From: an uncultured Candidatus Saccharibacteria bacterium
GTDB taxonomy: Bacteria; Patescibacteriota; Saccharimonadia; Saccharimonadales; Saccharimonadaceae
Length of the DNA stretch: 64,000 nt
Assembly: GCA_946530965.1 (NCBI GenBank)
Contig: CAMNAK010000001.1
Location: forward strand, 124,001-188,000
Reading direction: 5' to 3'
A model generated the notes under the pieces. The model did no database searches. It saw only the letters and a program-made list of their open reading frames with translations, and was not told where the DNA came from. The position numbers and the translations under genes are program-made. This document shows positions 11,162-21,444 of this stretch, piece by piece. Positions within the stretch are counted from its first letter, which is position 1; each line of letters starts with the position of its first letter.

Positions 11162-11779
11162 TTATTTACAAACTTTAAGTAGTGCTTCGATAGTATTCTG
11201 GAATACTTCGTCGCGGCTTTCCTTGGCGTCAACCTCTACGAGCAAGCCTTCGTTCTTGTAAACTTCAAGAACTGGAAGAGTCTTCTCGTTGAATTCCTTA
11301 ATGCGAAGCTCGAGTGCCTCTTCGTTAAGATCATCACCACGAGCGCCACGATCTAGACTCTCGAGCGCGAGTTTGCGGCGCTTTTCCATCTCTTCGCGAG
11401 AGATATTGAGGAGGATCGCCGCCTTGATAGGATGTCCAGCGTTTGCTGCGGCTTCCATAACAGGACGTTCTTCGCCTTCCCAGCGACCAACACTACTAAG
11501 AATCAAAGGAAATTCCTTCAAATCTTCGTTTGCGAAATATGGCAAAACGATAGTGCGGAATTTGTCTGTGCTAGCAAGAGCGCCAGAGTTCATTTCTTCG
11601 CGTAGCTTTTCGTCTCTCTCCTGAGCGTCGCGTAGGATGGAGCCGGAGCTAAGTAGTTTACCACCAAAGGTTTCGGCGAGGCGAGCGCCAATGGTGTCTT
11701 TTCCCGAAAATGGCATGCCAAAGATATTGATACTACCTGTGCCGAGCCATTCTTTGATGATTTCGATATTCTGTTCCAT
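11162..11779 (-). CDS. Nucleoside monophosphate kinase (adenylate kinase-like)
   Basis: P-loop INIFGMPFSGKDTIGARLAE; LSSGSILRDA; R-rich lid region RGARGDDL. Confidence 0.75.
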   Translation of the reverse strand: MEQNIEIIKEWLGTGSINIFGMPFSGKDTIGARLAETFGGKLLSSGSILRDAQERDEKLREEMNSGALASTDKFRTIVLPYFANEDLKEFPLILSSVGRWEGEERPVMEAAANAGHPIKAAILLNISREEMEKRRKLALESLDRGARGDDLNEEALELRIKEFNEKTLPVLEVYKNEGLLVEVDAKESRDEVFQNTIEALLKVCK

Positions 11780-11805
11780 AATTTTTAATGTTAAAATTGT
11801 ATCAT

Positions 11806-12942
11806 ATGGATAATCAGAATGCGAATGGTGGGAAAGCGTTGCCGAAATTTCCTTTTCTTGGGGGTAAAGACGAAAGCAAAGTAACGCGCGACGGCGTCGA
11901 AATGACGGCCGATCAGGACGTTCTATCTCCTATGACGAAAGCTCAAAGCGTCGAGGTTGAGAATTTGCGCGCAAAAAGTCTTGTCGAATCCGAACGCGAA
12001 AAAGCCAACGAAGAGCTTCGTCGTATCGAAGAATATAATGCAAGAATCCGCGCGATGGAGGAGGCTCGTCTGCGCGCCGAAAAAGCCAAAAAGACCACGG
12101 TTTACGTAATAGTTGCTATTATTTGCGTTGCTTTGGCTGTCGCTACGCTTGTATTCGTCCTAGTTCTTCTTAATGCTCTAAGGCGCCCAACGACTTACGT
12201 TCCAGAAGAAAAAGAGAAGAAAGAGCAGCAATACGCTCAGGTTGAGGGCTATCAGTGCGAGACTGCAAAATGTGGCAAGATTGCAGAGCTTTCGGATGGT
12301 CGCATTATTCTTCGTGATGGCGCATATTATATCTATGATCTCGAGTCGAAAGAAAAGACTGTTACGGCGATTGATAATACCGACTACTATTCTGTCTTGC
12401 CATTTGTTTGGGGCGAGAAAACATATCTTGTGCTCGACCTTGATGCTGGCCTAAATGCAATCTTCTCAATTGCGGATAACAGATATGTCGTTGATGCTAA
12501 CTATGATGCAATCTACACGGATATAGAGAGCGATACCTACAAAGATATGAAGTGGGTTTATGGTAAGTATATTGTCGCAAGTCGCTCTGGTGGTTATCGC
12601 ATTATAGACATGAGCGCCAATAACTCCGAAAAGGTTAATGGCAGCAAGAAGGTCTTTGCTATTGAACATGGTCCATACTTCATTGGCTATGAATCTGATG
12701 GTCAGAGACGCGTATTTAATAATTCCGGCACACAAATCTATCTCTGTCCAGCTGAAAATAATCTATATGCTCGCGATGGTTTACTAATAACCGTTGACCC
12801 AGATTATGATTACGATATATTCGGTACGGATGGTGAATCTCCGGATGGTTATTCATTCGAAGACGAGCTCGACGATCAGGATTCGGATACCTTGCCAAAT
12901 TACTTAAATAACGGCAGTTACTTCAAGATTCCAAAGGAATAA
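11806..12942 (+). CDS. Single-TM protein with large extracytoplasmic domain, unknown function
   Basis: Coiled N-terminus, TM (VYVIVAIICVALAVATLVFVLVLL), then WG/beta-repeat-like domain; start ATG chosen at 11806. Confidence 0.6.
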   Translation: MDNQNANGGKALPKFPFLGGKDESKVTRDGVEMTADQDVLSPMTKAQSVEVENLRAKSLVESEREKANEELRRIEEYNARIRAMEEARLRAEKAKKTTVYVIVAIICVALAVATLVFVLVLLNALRRPTTYVPEEKEKKEQQYAQVEGYQCETAKCGKIAELSDGRIILRDGAYYIYDLESKEKTVTAIDNTDYYSVLPFVWGEKTYLVLDLDAGLNAIFSIADNRYVVDANYDAIYTDIESDTYKDMKWVYGKYIVASRSGGYRIIDMSANNSEKVNGSKKVFAIEHGPYFIGYESDGQRRVFNNSGTQIYLCPAENNLYARDGLLITVDPDYDYDIFGTDGESPDGYSFEDELDDQDSDTLPNYLNNGSYFKIPKE

Positions 12943-12949
12943 AACTAAA

Positions 12950-12980
12950 CAAACTAGCTCCAAATGGGGCTAGTTTTTAT
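12950..12980 (+). terminator. Rho-independent terminator
   Basis: AAACTAGCTCcaaatGGGGCTAGTTTTT. Confidence 0.8.
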
Positions 12981-12994
12981 ACGGAGAGGCGCCA

Positions 12995-13021
12995 TTAGCA
13001 AACCTTGCCAAAGAGTGCTAA
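12995..13021. promoter_or_regulatory. CIRCE operator (HrcA binding site)
   Basis: TTAGCAAAC-N9-GAGTGCTAA; consensus TTAGCACTC-N9-GAGTGCTAA, 2 mismatches, directly upstream of hrcA. Confidence 0.85.
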
Positions 13022-13039
13022 AAGGCATAAAATAAGCTT

Positions 13040-13771
13040 ATGACAGATCGTCAAAGAGAAATTCTATTTGCAATTATTGAAGAATACGCTGAGCTAGCCA
13101 CCCCTGTTGGTAGTGTTACTCTCGCAAAACTTTTTGACGTCTCTTCAGCGACAATTCGCGCCGAAATGGTAAAGCTCGAGGAAATGGGTCTTATTAAACA
13201 GCCGCATACTTCTGCTGGTCGTGTTCCTACTGATGCTGGCTATAGGCTTTATGTCAATCAGCTCCAGGAAAAGATGGAGAACAAGAGTGCCGCCGAAAAA
13301 GAAGAGCCAGAAATGCCAAAAGATAGAACGACTAAAGCTCTTGCGACTCGTATTCAGGCTCAGACCCGTGCAGACTATGCGATTCGCAGCGCCGTAGATA
13401 GTCTAGTAGATCTTACCGGCAACCTTGGTCTTGCAACCGTTGGTGATCAGCTATATATCTCTGGTTTTGGCAATCTATTTTCTCAGCCAGAGTTTTCTCA
13501 GGCAAACCAGGTTCAGGCCGTAGCTAAGCTTCTAGACAATATCAAGCCATGGTTACGCGAGGTCTCGCCAAACGAAGCTATTAATGTGTATATCGGTACG
13601 GAAAATCCTATCGGTAAGACTTCTAATGTTTCCTTGATTGTTTCGCGTTTTCGCTCGCCTTTCTCAGACAGGAGCTATATTGGCGTTCTTGGACCAACCA
13701 GGCAGTCTTATCGCCGTGTAATGTCGCTAGTTCGTAATGCTGGAATAATGTTGGAGGATATTTTGCTATGA
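13040..13771 (+). CDS. hrcA: Heat-inducible transcription repressor HrcA (short form)
   Basis: [61 protein letters not shown]. Confidence 0.93.
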   Translation: MTDRQREILFAIIEEYAELATPVGSVTLAKLFDVSSATIRAEMVKLEEMGLIKQPHTSAGRVPTDAGYRLYVNQLQEKMENKSAAEKEEPEMPKDRTTKALATRIQAQTRADYAIRSAVDSLVDLTGNLGLATVGDQLYISGFGNLFSQPEFSQANQVQAVAKLLDNIKPWLREVSPNEAINVYIGTENPIGKTSNVSLIVSRFRSPFSDRSYIGVLGPTRQSYRRVMSLVRNAGIMLEDILL

Positions 13772-14274
13772 AAGATAAGAAAGTTAAACAAGATCTAGAA
13801 AACGAAGAACAGGTTCAGGAAGCTCCTGAAGTTGTTGAAGAAGCTCAGCCAGAAGTTGTAGAATCTCCAGAACAGGCAAAAATTACCGAGCTAACTAACG
13901 ATCTTCAGCGCACGCGCGCAGATTTTGAAAACTACCGCCGTCAGACCGAAGTTCAACGCGAGCAATATGGCGAAGTTATTAAACAATCTACGATTGCTAA
14001 GGTTTTGCCGCTTCTTGATGATATTGACCGCGCTATTAAGGCTCAGCCAGAAGTTATGGGTCCACTAGCAAAGAACTTCGAAAAGACCCTCAAGAGTTTG
14101 TCTCTAGAAAAGATTGAACCAGCAGCTGGCGAAGAGTTTAACCCAGATCTACATAACGCTGTTATGGTGGAAGGCGATGGCGACGAAGAAACTATCGCTG
14201 AAGTTTTGCAGCCTGGTTATTATTACGAAGGTCACATTGTGCGTACCGCAATGGTAAAAGTTGCAAAGAACTAA
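13768..14274 (+). CDS. grpE: Nucleotide exchange factor GrpE
   Basis: [54 protein letters not shown]. Confidence 0.95.
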   Translation: MKDKKVKQDLENEEQVQEAPEVVEEAQPEVVESPEQAKITELTNDLQRTRADFENYRRQTEVQREQYGEVIKQSTIAKVLPLLDDIDRAIKAQPEVMGPLAKNFEKTLKSLSLEKIEPAAGEEFNPDLHNAVMVEGDGDEETIAEVLQPGYYYEGHIVRTAMVKVAKN

Positions 14275-14275
14275 T

Positions 14276-14935
14276 ATGAAATTCAAGATTATTACGCTAT
14301 TTCCAGAGATGTTCGACAAGGTTTTTGGCCAGTCGATGCTTTGGAAGGCCCAAGATAGAGGCTTGGCTAGCTTCGAGACTATTGACCTAAGGGAATTTGG
14401 CTTAGGTCCTCGCAAGCAAGTCGACGATACGCCTTATGGCGGTGGTGACGGTATGCTTTTGAAGCCAGAGCCAATTTTTGCTGCTGTTGAAAAAGCCAAA
14501 GAAGAGTTGCCAAACGCAAAGGTAGTCCTTATGACGCCAAAAGGTCCAATCTGGGATCAGAAACGCGCTTCAGAATTTGCTACTTCTGGTGACGACTTTA
14601 TTATTATTTGTCCACATTACGAAGGATATGATGAGCGCATTTTGACGCTCGTGGATTACCAGGTTTCTCTCGGTAAGTTTATTCTTACTGGTGGCGAAAT
14701 TCCCACCATGGCTATGGTGGATAGTATCGTGCGTCTTATCCCTGGTGTTCTTGGCGGTGAAACTTCGGCTGAGATCGAGAGCTTTAGCGACGGAGATAAC
14801 TTCGAGTATCCGCAATATACACGCCCAGAAGATTTTCGTGGTATGAAAGTACCAGAAATCTTGCTATCTGGGAACCATGGCGAAATTGCAAAATGGCGAG
14901 CCGCCAACGCGCCAACTAAACCGAGCGAAAAATAA
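14276..14935 (+). CDS. trmD: tRNA (guanine37-N1)-methyltransferase TrmD
   Basis: MKFKIITLFPEMFDKVFGQSML, DDTPYGGGDGMLLKPEP, CPHYEGYDERI, LGKFILTGGEIPTMAMVDSIVRLIPGVL. Confidence 0.95.
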   Translation: MKFKIITLFPEMFDKVFGQSMLWKAQDRGLASFETIDLREFGLGPRKQVDDTPYGGGDGMLLKPEPIFAAVEKAKEELPNAKVVLMTPKGPIWDQKRASEFATSGDDFIIICPHYEGYDERILTLVDYQVSLGKFILTGGEIPTMAMVDSIVRLIPGVLGGETSAEIESFSDGDNFEYPQYTRPEDFRGMKVPEILLSGNHGEIAKWRAANAPTKPSEK

Positions 14936-16935
14936 TGGACCTTGCCTCGCCAATTGAAGACGTAAAGGGTGTAGGGCCAAAAACTAGCGAAGTATTAAAC
15001 CATGCTGGCATTTTTACGCTCCGAGATTTGGTCTATCATCTACCGAGGACATACCAAGATTTTCAGGAAGCGCAGAGTATCAAAGATCTAAAACCTGGCC
15101 AAGTTGCGATTAAAGCGCGCGTAGATGCTATTTCTACGAGCCGCAAGCGTCGTGGGCTAAGCCTAACCGAGGCCACGCTACGCGATTCTACGGGTGCAGT
15201 TCGTGCTATCTGGTTCAACCAGCCATATCGCGCAAAGCAGCTAGCTACGAATAAGGAATATTATTTTAGCGGCAAGCTAGAGTTTTCTTACGGTCGCTTC
15301 CAGCTCATGAATCCATCAGCTGAAGCTTCTGGAGATATTGATAAAGGCGCAGAAAATGGTCTCCAGCCAATCTATCCAGCGCGCGGCACGGTTAAAACTA
15401 ATGATTTCCGCAAGTTTATCAAGAATATCCAGAATCAGATTGCTTTGACTCCAGATATGATCCCAAACTTTGAAGGCAGGGCGGATGCGCTTTTGTCGGT
15501 GCATTTTCCAGAGAATATAGATGACGCTACGGAGGGCAGGAATTATCTGGCTACCGAGGAATTATTTAGTCTTTTGTTAGCTTCTAGGCTAAATCGCGAG
15601 GCAAACCAGCAACTTAGAACTACACCAATTAAATGCGATCTTCCTGCGCTCCAGAAACTGATCAAATCTTTGCCGTTTAGTCTTACAAATGCTCAGAGAA
15701 GGGCGGTTTGGGAGATTATACAGGATATGGAAAAAGATATCCCAATGAACCGTTTGCTTCAGGGTGATGTTGGTTCTGGTAAAACCATGGTTGCTGCGCT
15801 TTCTGGTTTTGTTGCGGCAAGGGCTGGTATGCAGACGGCGATTATGGCGCCAACAGAGGTTTTGGCAGCTCAGCACGCCGAATCTTTGTCTGAGCTATTT
15901 GGAGATAAGTTAAGTATTGCCTTGCTTACTGGCTCTACTAAGCATAAAACCGAACTCAAGAAACATATCGCGAGCGGAGAAGTGGATTTGGTGGTTGGTA
16001 CTCATGCGCTAATTACGGACGACACAAAGTTTCATAATCTAGGCCTTGCAATTATTGATGAACAACATCGCTTCGGTGTTGCTCAGCGTCAGAAGCTTCT
16101 GAGCAAAGCTCATACAATGCCACATCTATTGTCTATGACCGCAACGCCGATCCCGCGCTCTTTGCAGCTGACTATTTTTGGCGACCTTAGCGTTTCTATT
16201 CTTGATGAGCTTCCGGCAGGTCGCCAGGCCATCACGAGCAAGATTATCTCGCCAAATTCTACTAAGCAAATGTGGGAGAAAATCAAGCCAGAGCTCGAGA
16301 ATCATCATCAGGTTTACTATATCTGCAAAAAGATTGATGACGATGGTAAGAGTGAGCTTGCGTCCGTAAAGCGCGAATGTCAGAAGATTGCCAAAATGTT
16401 TCCAGATTACCATGTTGGATTGCTGCACGGTAAAATGAAACCAGCCGAAAAGGACGATATCATGAAGCGTTTCTCGGCGGGTCAGATAGATATCTTGGTA
16501 AGTACGACTGTTGTTGAGGTTGGCGTGAACGTCCCAAATGCTACTGTTATGGTGATTGTTGATGCGGATCAATATGGTCTCTCGCAGCTTCATCAGCTCC
16601 GTGGTCGCGTCGGTCGCGGCAGTGACGCAAGCTATTGTTATTTGGTTAATTCTAGCTCTGATGCCCCGTCAAGAAGGCTTCGCGAAATCGAGAAATCTCA
16701 GGATGGCTTCTATCTTGCCGAGGTTGACCTTAAACTCCGTGGTCCAGGCGAAATTTACGGTGCATTGCAGCATGGCGCGCTAGATCTTCGTATTGCTTCA
16801 GTTACGGATACGAAGCTAGTCCATAAAGCCGAGAGGCTCGTAGACGACTTTTTGAAACAGGGCTATAATTTGCTAGAATATAAGGAGCTAAATGCTGAAG
16901 TTAAAAAATATCAGCGTTTAACCACGCTTAATTAA
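14935..16935 (+). CDS. recG: ATP-dependent DNA helicase RecG
   Basis: VKGVGPKTSEVLN; LLQGDVGSGKTMVA; IDEQHRFGVAQRQ; MTATPIPRSLQLT; QLRGRVGRGSDASYCYL. Confidence 0.95.
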   Translation: MDLASPIEDVKGVGPKTSEVLNHAGIFTLRDLVYHLPRTYQDFQEAQSIKDLKPGQVAIKARVDAISTSRKRRGLSLTEATLRDSTGAVRAIWFNQPYRAKQLATNKEYYFSGKLEFSYGRFQLMNPSAEASGDIDKGAENGLQPIYPARGTVKTNDFRKFIKNIQNQIALTPDMIPNFEGRADALLSVHFPENIDDATEGRNYLATEELFSLLLASRLNREANQQLRTTPIKCDLPALQKLIKSLPFSLTNAQRRAVWEIIQDMEKDIPMNRLLQGDVGSGKTMVAALSGFVAARAGMQTAIMAPTEVLAAQHAESLSELFGDKLSIALLTGSTKHKTELKKHIASGEVDLVVGTHALITDDTKFHNLGLAIIDEQHRFGVAQRQKLLSKAHTMPHLLSMTATPIPRSLQLTIFGDLSVSILDELPAGRQAITSKIISPNSTKQMWEKIKPELENHHQVYYICKKIDDDGKSELASVKRECQKIAKMFPDYHVGLLHGKMKPAEKDDIMKRFSAGQIDILVSTTVVEVGVNVPNATVMVIVDADQYGLSQLHQLRGRVGRGSDASYCYLVNSSSDAPSRRLREIEKSQDGFYLAEVDLKLRGPGEIYGALQHGALDLRIASVTDTKLVHKAERLVDDFLKQGYNLLEYKELNAEVKKYQRLTTLN

Positions 16936-16943
16936 AGACGAAT

Positions 16944-17804
16944 ATGTATTCATCTCTTGGAGTAAGAAAAAATTCAAAACATTCTGGCGAGCTAATCGGT
17001 ACGCACCAGCGTATAGATGAAGTTGCTCGTCGCATGATTTCGCGAAACGTTGATGTGGCGCGTGCTTTTCCGAGCACGCAGGAAATCCTTGCCTTTGAAG
17101 GTATGCAAGGCCCGGATGGCCTAAAACGTAAATCCCCAGGCGTCGACGAGCCAGAACATTTTATTATTCCAGGCGAAGATGACGGCGTGTTGATCGGATA
17201 TATTCGCGATCATCACTATAACTTAACTAAGGCTTTGCGCGAAAGGAATCACGAACGCGCAGCTTTTGAGGCGGCTTGGATGGCTCACGCAATTACTGAT
17301 GGTTTAACGCCTGCGCATCACTATCCTTATCGCGAGCGCGTCGATGAATTGATGCAGGAAAAAGACTACAAGAAGCTTTTTGGCGTCAAAATTAAAGGTA
17401 TTATGCGCGGAGATAACTTGGCTCAGGCGGCTAGGAATAACTGGCTCTATTGGGGTGCTGGCGGCATTATGACAAAGCATATCGCCTTTGAGTATGGCGT
17501 AGCGCAGACTATTGCCTTGCTTCCAAAGAAACGAATTACGCCTCATATGTCCCGCAAGGAATTCTCGCATATTGATTACGAAAAGGTTTTCTATAAATCT
17601 CTCGAGCGCGTAAACAATCTCAAGATGTATGAACGTTTCCTGAAGGATGGCTGGACGACTGAACTTGCCATGGAAACCTATCAGATTTTGATTCCTGAAA
17701 TAATTCGCTGCGTGGCTTTGAACTGGGCGAGCTGTATCGAAGAATCTGGTCTGATACTGTATAGCCAGATGGATAGTAAGAAAAAGGCAAAGCATGAAAA
17801 ATAG
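16944..17804 (+). CDS. Zinc-dependent phospholipase C-like protein
   Basis: GTHQRIDEVARR, AWMAHAITDGLTPAHHYPY His/Asp-rich metal-binding pattern. Confidence 0.6.
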   Translation: MYSSLGVRKNSKHSGELIGTHQRIDEVARRMISRNVDVARAFPSTQEILAFEGMQGPDGLKRKSPGVDEPEHFIIPGEDDGVLIGYIRDHHYNLTKALRERNHERAAFEAAWMAHAITDGLTPAHHYPYRERVDELMQEKDYKKLFGVKIKGIMRGDNLAQAARNNWLYWGAGGIMTKHIAFEYGVAQTIALLPKKRITPHMSRKEFSHIDYEKVFYKSLERVNNLKMYERFLKDGWTTELAMETYQILIPEIIRCVALNWASCIEESGLILYSQMDSKKKAKHEK

Positions 17805-18315
17805 CAAGAAAATCCGCATTATTTCTGGCGAATTTGGCGGTAGGCTAATCGATACGCCAAAAAGTGAGCTAACTCAGCCAATGGGCGACCGCGAGCGTAT
17901 GGCGATATTTAACCGTCTACGCGACGAAATTCCAGGCACGCGCGTGCTGGATATGTTTGCGGGCAGCGGTGCTTTGGGTATTGAGGCTTTGTCTCTTGGT
18001 GCTGGGAGTGTAGATTTTGTAGATAAGAGTTCTGAAGCGAAACGTACTATCAAACAGAATCTGAGTCTACTGAAGATCGAAAACGGCAATGTGGTTGGCG
18101 AGCCAAGTGGTAAATACGATCTAATTTTTATGGATCCTCCTTATGATAACCCACAATACGAGCTATGCCTCAAAATCGCTAGTGGATACCTATCAGATTC
18201 CGGTTATCTAGTTTTGTCTCATCCAGCTTCGCCAGAACCGCCAGTTTTTGATGACCTAGAGCTACTTAGCGATAGAAAATACGCCGCAGCGCATATCAAA
18301 ATCTATCAAAAATAA
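17794..18315 (+). CDS. rsmD: RsmD-family 16S rRNA (guanine966-N2)-methyltransferase
   Basis: RIISGEFGGRLIDTP, VLDMFAGSGALGIEALSLGA, LIFMDPPYDNPQYE. Confidence 0.9.
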   Translation: MKNSKKIRIISGEFGGRLIDTPKSELTQPMGDRERMAIFNRLRDEIPGTRVLDMFAGSGALGIEALSLGAGSVDFVDKSSEAKRTIKQNLSLLKIENGNVVGEPSGKYDLIFMDPPYDNPQYELCLKIASGYLSDSGYLVLSHPASPEPPVFDDLELLSDRKYAAAHIKIYQK

Positions 18316-18321
18316 TTGAAA

Positions 18322-18360
18322 TAAAAAAATAAGGTCAACCTCCCAGATGACCTTATTCTT
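18322..18360. terminator. Bidirectional terminator
   Basis: AATAAGGTCAaccTcccagaTGACCTTATTCTT; A-rich 5', T-rich 3'. Confidence 0.8.
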
Positions 18361-18363
18361 GTT

Positions 18364-18423
18364 CTAAAGGCTGCGTACTTCGATTTCTACGCTACCTTCA
18401 ATTTTTTCGATGTCAATTGACAT
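18364..18423 (-). CDS. Possible 19-aa small protein MSIDIEKIEGSVEIEVRSL
   Basis: ATG with GAGG upstream, minus-strand TATAAT with TTGCGT at 18 bp, terminator immediately downstream. Not in the ORF track. Confidence 0.45.
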   Translation of the reverse strand: MSIDIEKIEGSVEIEVRSL

Positions 18424-18582
18424 TGTGTATACCTCGTTTTTGTTTTGTGTTTGTTTGTCTCTCAACTCTCCACGTAACAATTATAGCAGAATCAATTTAA
18501 AAAACGCAAGCATTTTCGCGCTTAAAATTTGGGTTTTTATGCGCCAAGATATAAAGAAAAAATAGTGCTAATATATAAGTAT

Positions 18583-19269
18583 ATGCAAGACTACACAATT
18601 GATCCAACTAGTCCATCGTTTAATTCTAGGACGCCGTTTAATGCGGGTTCTCCTATAAAAATGGACCAAGATAAGGCCAAAAAAGCGCTTACTGTCTTTG
18701 CGATAATGTTCGGAATTATACTGCTTGTTCCTGGAATAATTATTGGTGTTGTCTTTTTTGTAATCCTTGGGCCAATGTGGCGCGAGGGTATTAATAAGAT
18801 TGAATCTCATAGTAACGGCATCGAAATTCCACTTAATACCGCGCATGTTATTTCGAAACTAAAACAGAATTATGATAGTTCTACTATAAAGATCCCAATT
18901 ACTTCCTTGGACTGCGAAGAATTGAATGTTTATGTAAATAATAGTGCGGACGATACTAAGTCGTTTGATATCTGCGAAGGCGATAAAATCGAAACATTTA
19001 TTACGTCTGCAGGCAGTGGTAGGACTTATATTTATCTTCTAGACAATTCACATATTGCTCGTTTGAAAACCAATACGACTTATTCGAAACTATACGAGAT
19101 CGCTATCTACTCCGAGCGAAAGGCCGAGATCGTCGAGAAAGCTAAGACGATTAGTTTATCTAGCGAAACGCCTGTGATTGAAATTCCAGAAGTACCACAA
19201 GTCCCAAATGTGGAAGACATCATAGATTCGGTAGACCCAACCGAAAGGGTTAATAATACGGATAATTAA
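18583..19269 (+). CDS. Membrane-anchored protein, unknown function
   Basis: One hydrophobic segment (ALTVFAIMFGIILLVPGIIIGVVFFVILG) plus soluble domain; start chosen at 18583. Confidence 0.55.
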   Translation: MQDYTIDPTSPSFNSRTPFNAGSPIKMDQDKAKKALTVFAIMFGIILLVPGIIIGVVFFVILGPMWREGINKIESHSNGIEIPLNTAHVISKLKQNYDSSTIKIPITSLDCEELNVYVNNSADDTKSFDICEGDKIETFITSAGSGRTYIYLLDNSHIARLKTNTTYSKLYEIAIYSERKAEIVEKAKTISLSSETPVIEIPEVPQVPNVEDIIDSVDPTERVNNTDN

Positions 19270-19304
19270 TACTTAAGCGCAACTAATAAAGAAAGGAATA
19301 TAAA

Positions 19305-19754
19305 ATGCTATATCCAAGTGTAAGTAACCTATTTGAAGACGTATTTGATGGCGACTTCTTTGAGCGCCACGATTTGACACCAAGTCGCTTTGGTCGCCAT
19401 GTTGGCAAGCTTGCTGTAATGCGCACAGATATCAAAGAGACAAAGAATGCGTACAAACTAGCAATTGATCTTCCTGGCTACGAAAAAGAAAATATTAAGG
19501 TTACCCTAGAACAGGGCGTCCTAACAGTTTCTGCCGAGAAAAAGTCTGAGTTTAAGGAAGAAGACGAAGAAGAGCATAAGCTAATCCGCAGTGAGCGCTA
19601 TGTTGGTACCAATAGCCGTAGCTGGTTCGTCGGTGAAGATATTAAGCAAGAAGATATCAAGGCAAAGTATAAGAATGGTGTCTTGAATCTAACTATCGCT
19701 AAGCCAGCCGAAGAAATTAAGGCTAACGAAGTTAAGAATATTACGATTGAATAA
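19305..19754 (+). CDS. Hsp20/alpha-crystallin small heat shock protein
   Basis: MRTDIKETKNAYKLAIDLPGYEKENIKVTLEQGVLTVSAEK; A-K-Y-K-N-G-V-L-N-L-T-I motif. Confidence 0.93.
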   Translation: MLYPSVSNLFEDVFDGDFFERHDLTPSRFGRHVGKLAVMRTDIKETKNAYKLAIDLPGYEKENIKVTLEQGVLTVSAEKKSEFKEEDEEEHKLIRSERYVGTNSRSWFVGEDIKQEDIKAKYKNGVLNLTIAKPAEEIKANEVKNITIE

Positions 19755-19756
19755 TC

Positions 19757-20056
19757 ATGCTAAAGAAAATTGATTGTTTTGAATTTGATAAACTCGTTTC
19801 CGAGAGCGAAGGCGAAGTCTTTGTAGATTTTTCTGCTGAATGGTGTGGCCCTTGCCAAAAGATGGAACCAATCTTGCGCGAAATCGCTGAGTCTAATACT
19901 GTTTACCAGGTAGATATCGATGAAGAAAAAGACTTGGCTATGGAAAACGAAGTCGTATCGATTCCATGCATTGTTCTATTCCGCGATGGTAAAGAAGTGA
20001 ACCGCATAATTGGGCTTTGCAAGAAACAGGATATCTTGGATCTAAAGAATGAATAA
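19757..20056 (+). CDS. trxA: Thioredoxin
   Basis: VDFSAEWCGPCQKMEPIL. Confidence 0.93.
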   Translation: MLKKIDCFEFDKLVSESEGEVFVDFSAEWCGPCQKMEPILREIAESNTVYQVDIDEEKDLAMENEVVSIPCIVLFRDGKEVNRIIGLCKKQDILDLKNE

Positions 20057-20957
20057 CGATATTTACGACCTTGCAATTATCGGCGGCGGACCAGCTGGCC
20101 TTTCGGCCGCGATCTATGCTGTTCGCGCGGGCTTAAAGACCGTAGTCTTTGAGAAGCTTGTTTGTGGTGGCCAGATTGTAAACTCTTCAAAGATAGATAA
20201 CTATCCAGGTATGCCGCATGTTTCTGGCGCGGAATTCTCGGATAGACTTCAGGCGCAAGCTGAGGAGCTTGGTGCAGAAATCGTTTTTGACGAAGTTTTG
20301 TGCTTTAGCAAAAAAGAAGATGTATTCGAGCTAAAGGGCGAAGAGATATATTCTGCAAAGGCAGTAGTTCTTGCTTGCGGTACCGCTTCGCGCCATCTGC
20401 AAATTCCTGGCGAAGCTGAGCTTATAGGTAAGGGTGTTTCGTTCTGCGCGACCTGCGATGGTAAATTCTTCGAAGGTAAAGATGTGGCCGTAATTGGTGG
20501 CGGCAATACCGCACTTTATGACGCGCTCTATCTTGCAGACATTTGTAAAAAGGTCTACTTGATTCATCGTCGTGACGAATTTCGTGGCAGTAAATCGGCT
20601 GTCGAGAAGCTAGAAAAACTTGATAATGTCGAATTCTTGCTAAATACTACTCCAGAGCGCATGCTTGGCGAGAAGAAGCTAGAAGGCCTAGAGGTATTGC
20701 AGGATGGCAAGAAGCGCACGCTTGAGCTGTCTGGTGTCTTTGAGGCTGTCGGTTCTGTGCCGCAGGGCGCAGCGCTAAATCCAAACCTCAAGACTACTGA
20801 AGACGGATATATTAAGTGCCATGAAAACTTCGAAACTAGTGTTGAGGGTGTATTTGTTGCTGGCGATCTTCGCGAGAAGCGCCTAAGACAGCTAACTACA
20901 GCCGTGGCAGACGGCGCCGAAGTTGTAACTAGCGTACAAGAATACTTAGCAAAATAA
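20049..20957 (+). CDS. trxB: Thioredoxin-disulfide reductase
   Basis: GGGPAGLSAAIYAVRAG, CATCDGKFFEGKDVAVIGGGNTA, VFVAGDLREKRLRQLTTAVADGA. Confidence 0.95.
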   Translation: MNNDIYDLAIIGGGPAGLSAAIYAVRAGLKTVVFEKLVCGGQIVNSSKIDNYPGMPHVSGAEFSDRLQAQAEELGAEIVFDEVLCFSKKEDVFELKGEEIYSAKAVVLACGTASRHLQIPGEAELIGKGVSFCATCDGKFFEGKDVAVIGGGNTALYDALYLADICKKVYLIHRRDEFRGSKSAVEKLEKLDNVEFLLNTTPERMLGEKKLEGLEVLQDGKKRTLELSGVFEAVGSVPQGAALNPNLKTTEDGYIKCHENFETSVEGVFVAGDLREKRLRQLTTAVADGAEVVTSVQEYLAK

Positions 20958-20961
20958 GCAT

Positions 20962-20994
20962 GAAAAACCCGCAGCGTAAAACTGCGGGAATTTC
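20962..20994. terminator. Bidirectional terminator
   Basis: AAACCCGCAGcgtaaaaCTGCGGGAATTT. Confidence 0.8.
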
Positions 20995-20995
20995 G

Positions 20996-21337
20996 TTACA
21001 ATTGGATTCTCTTGCCAGCGGAAAGATGTTTACTTGAGATTACGACGCAGTTGTTGTTTGAACACTGAAGCGCGATTGTTTCGTAGACTTCTCCAAGAAC
21101 GATGCAGCATCTTCCAGTAAAGAAGTTGTTGACTGTCGTATTGCTATATGGATAGCTAATCGCAAGTGTTCCGTGGCGATTATTCTCTGTAGCATACTTT
21201 TTGAGTGCTTTTACGCACTCTTCTGCAAGGCGACATCCATTATCTCCGAAGAGATTGATACTGAGACATACGAAGTCTGTTTGCTCATGATGGCGCAGAG
21301 AGAGATAATCATGAATCTTAACACTCTTTTCCGGCAT
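20996..21337 (-). CDS. Hypothetical protein
   Basis: 113 aa, AAGGGGG RBS upstream of ATG, terminator on 3' side. Confidence 0.5.
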   Translation of the reverse strand: MPEKSVKIHDYLSLRHHEQTDFVCLSINLFGDNGCRLAEECVKALKKYATENNRHGTLAISYPYSNTTVNNFFTGRCCIVLGEVYETIALQCSNNNCVVISSKHLSAGKRIQL

Positions 21338-21444
21338 ATAACGACCCCCTTAGTAATGTGCAATTAATATATTATACAGCTAAAGCTTAAAAAAGTCAAT
21401 AGTTAGGCGCTTGCTTTGGTGTATGCGCAATAGAAACTAATATT

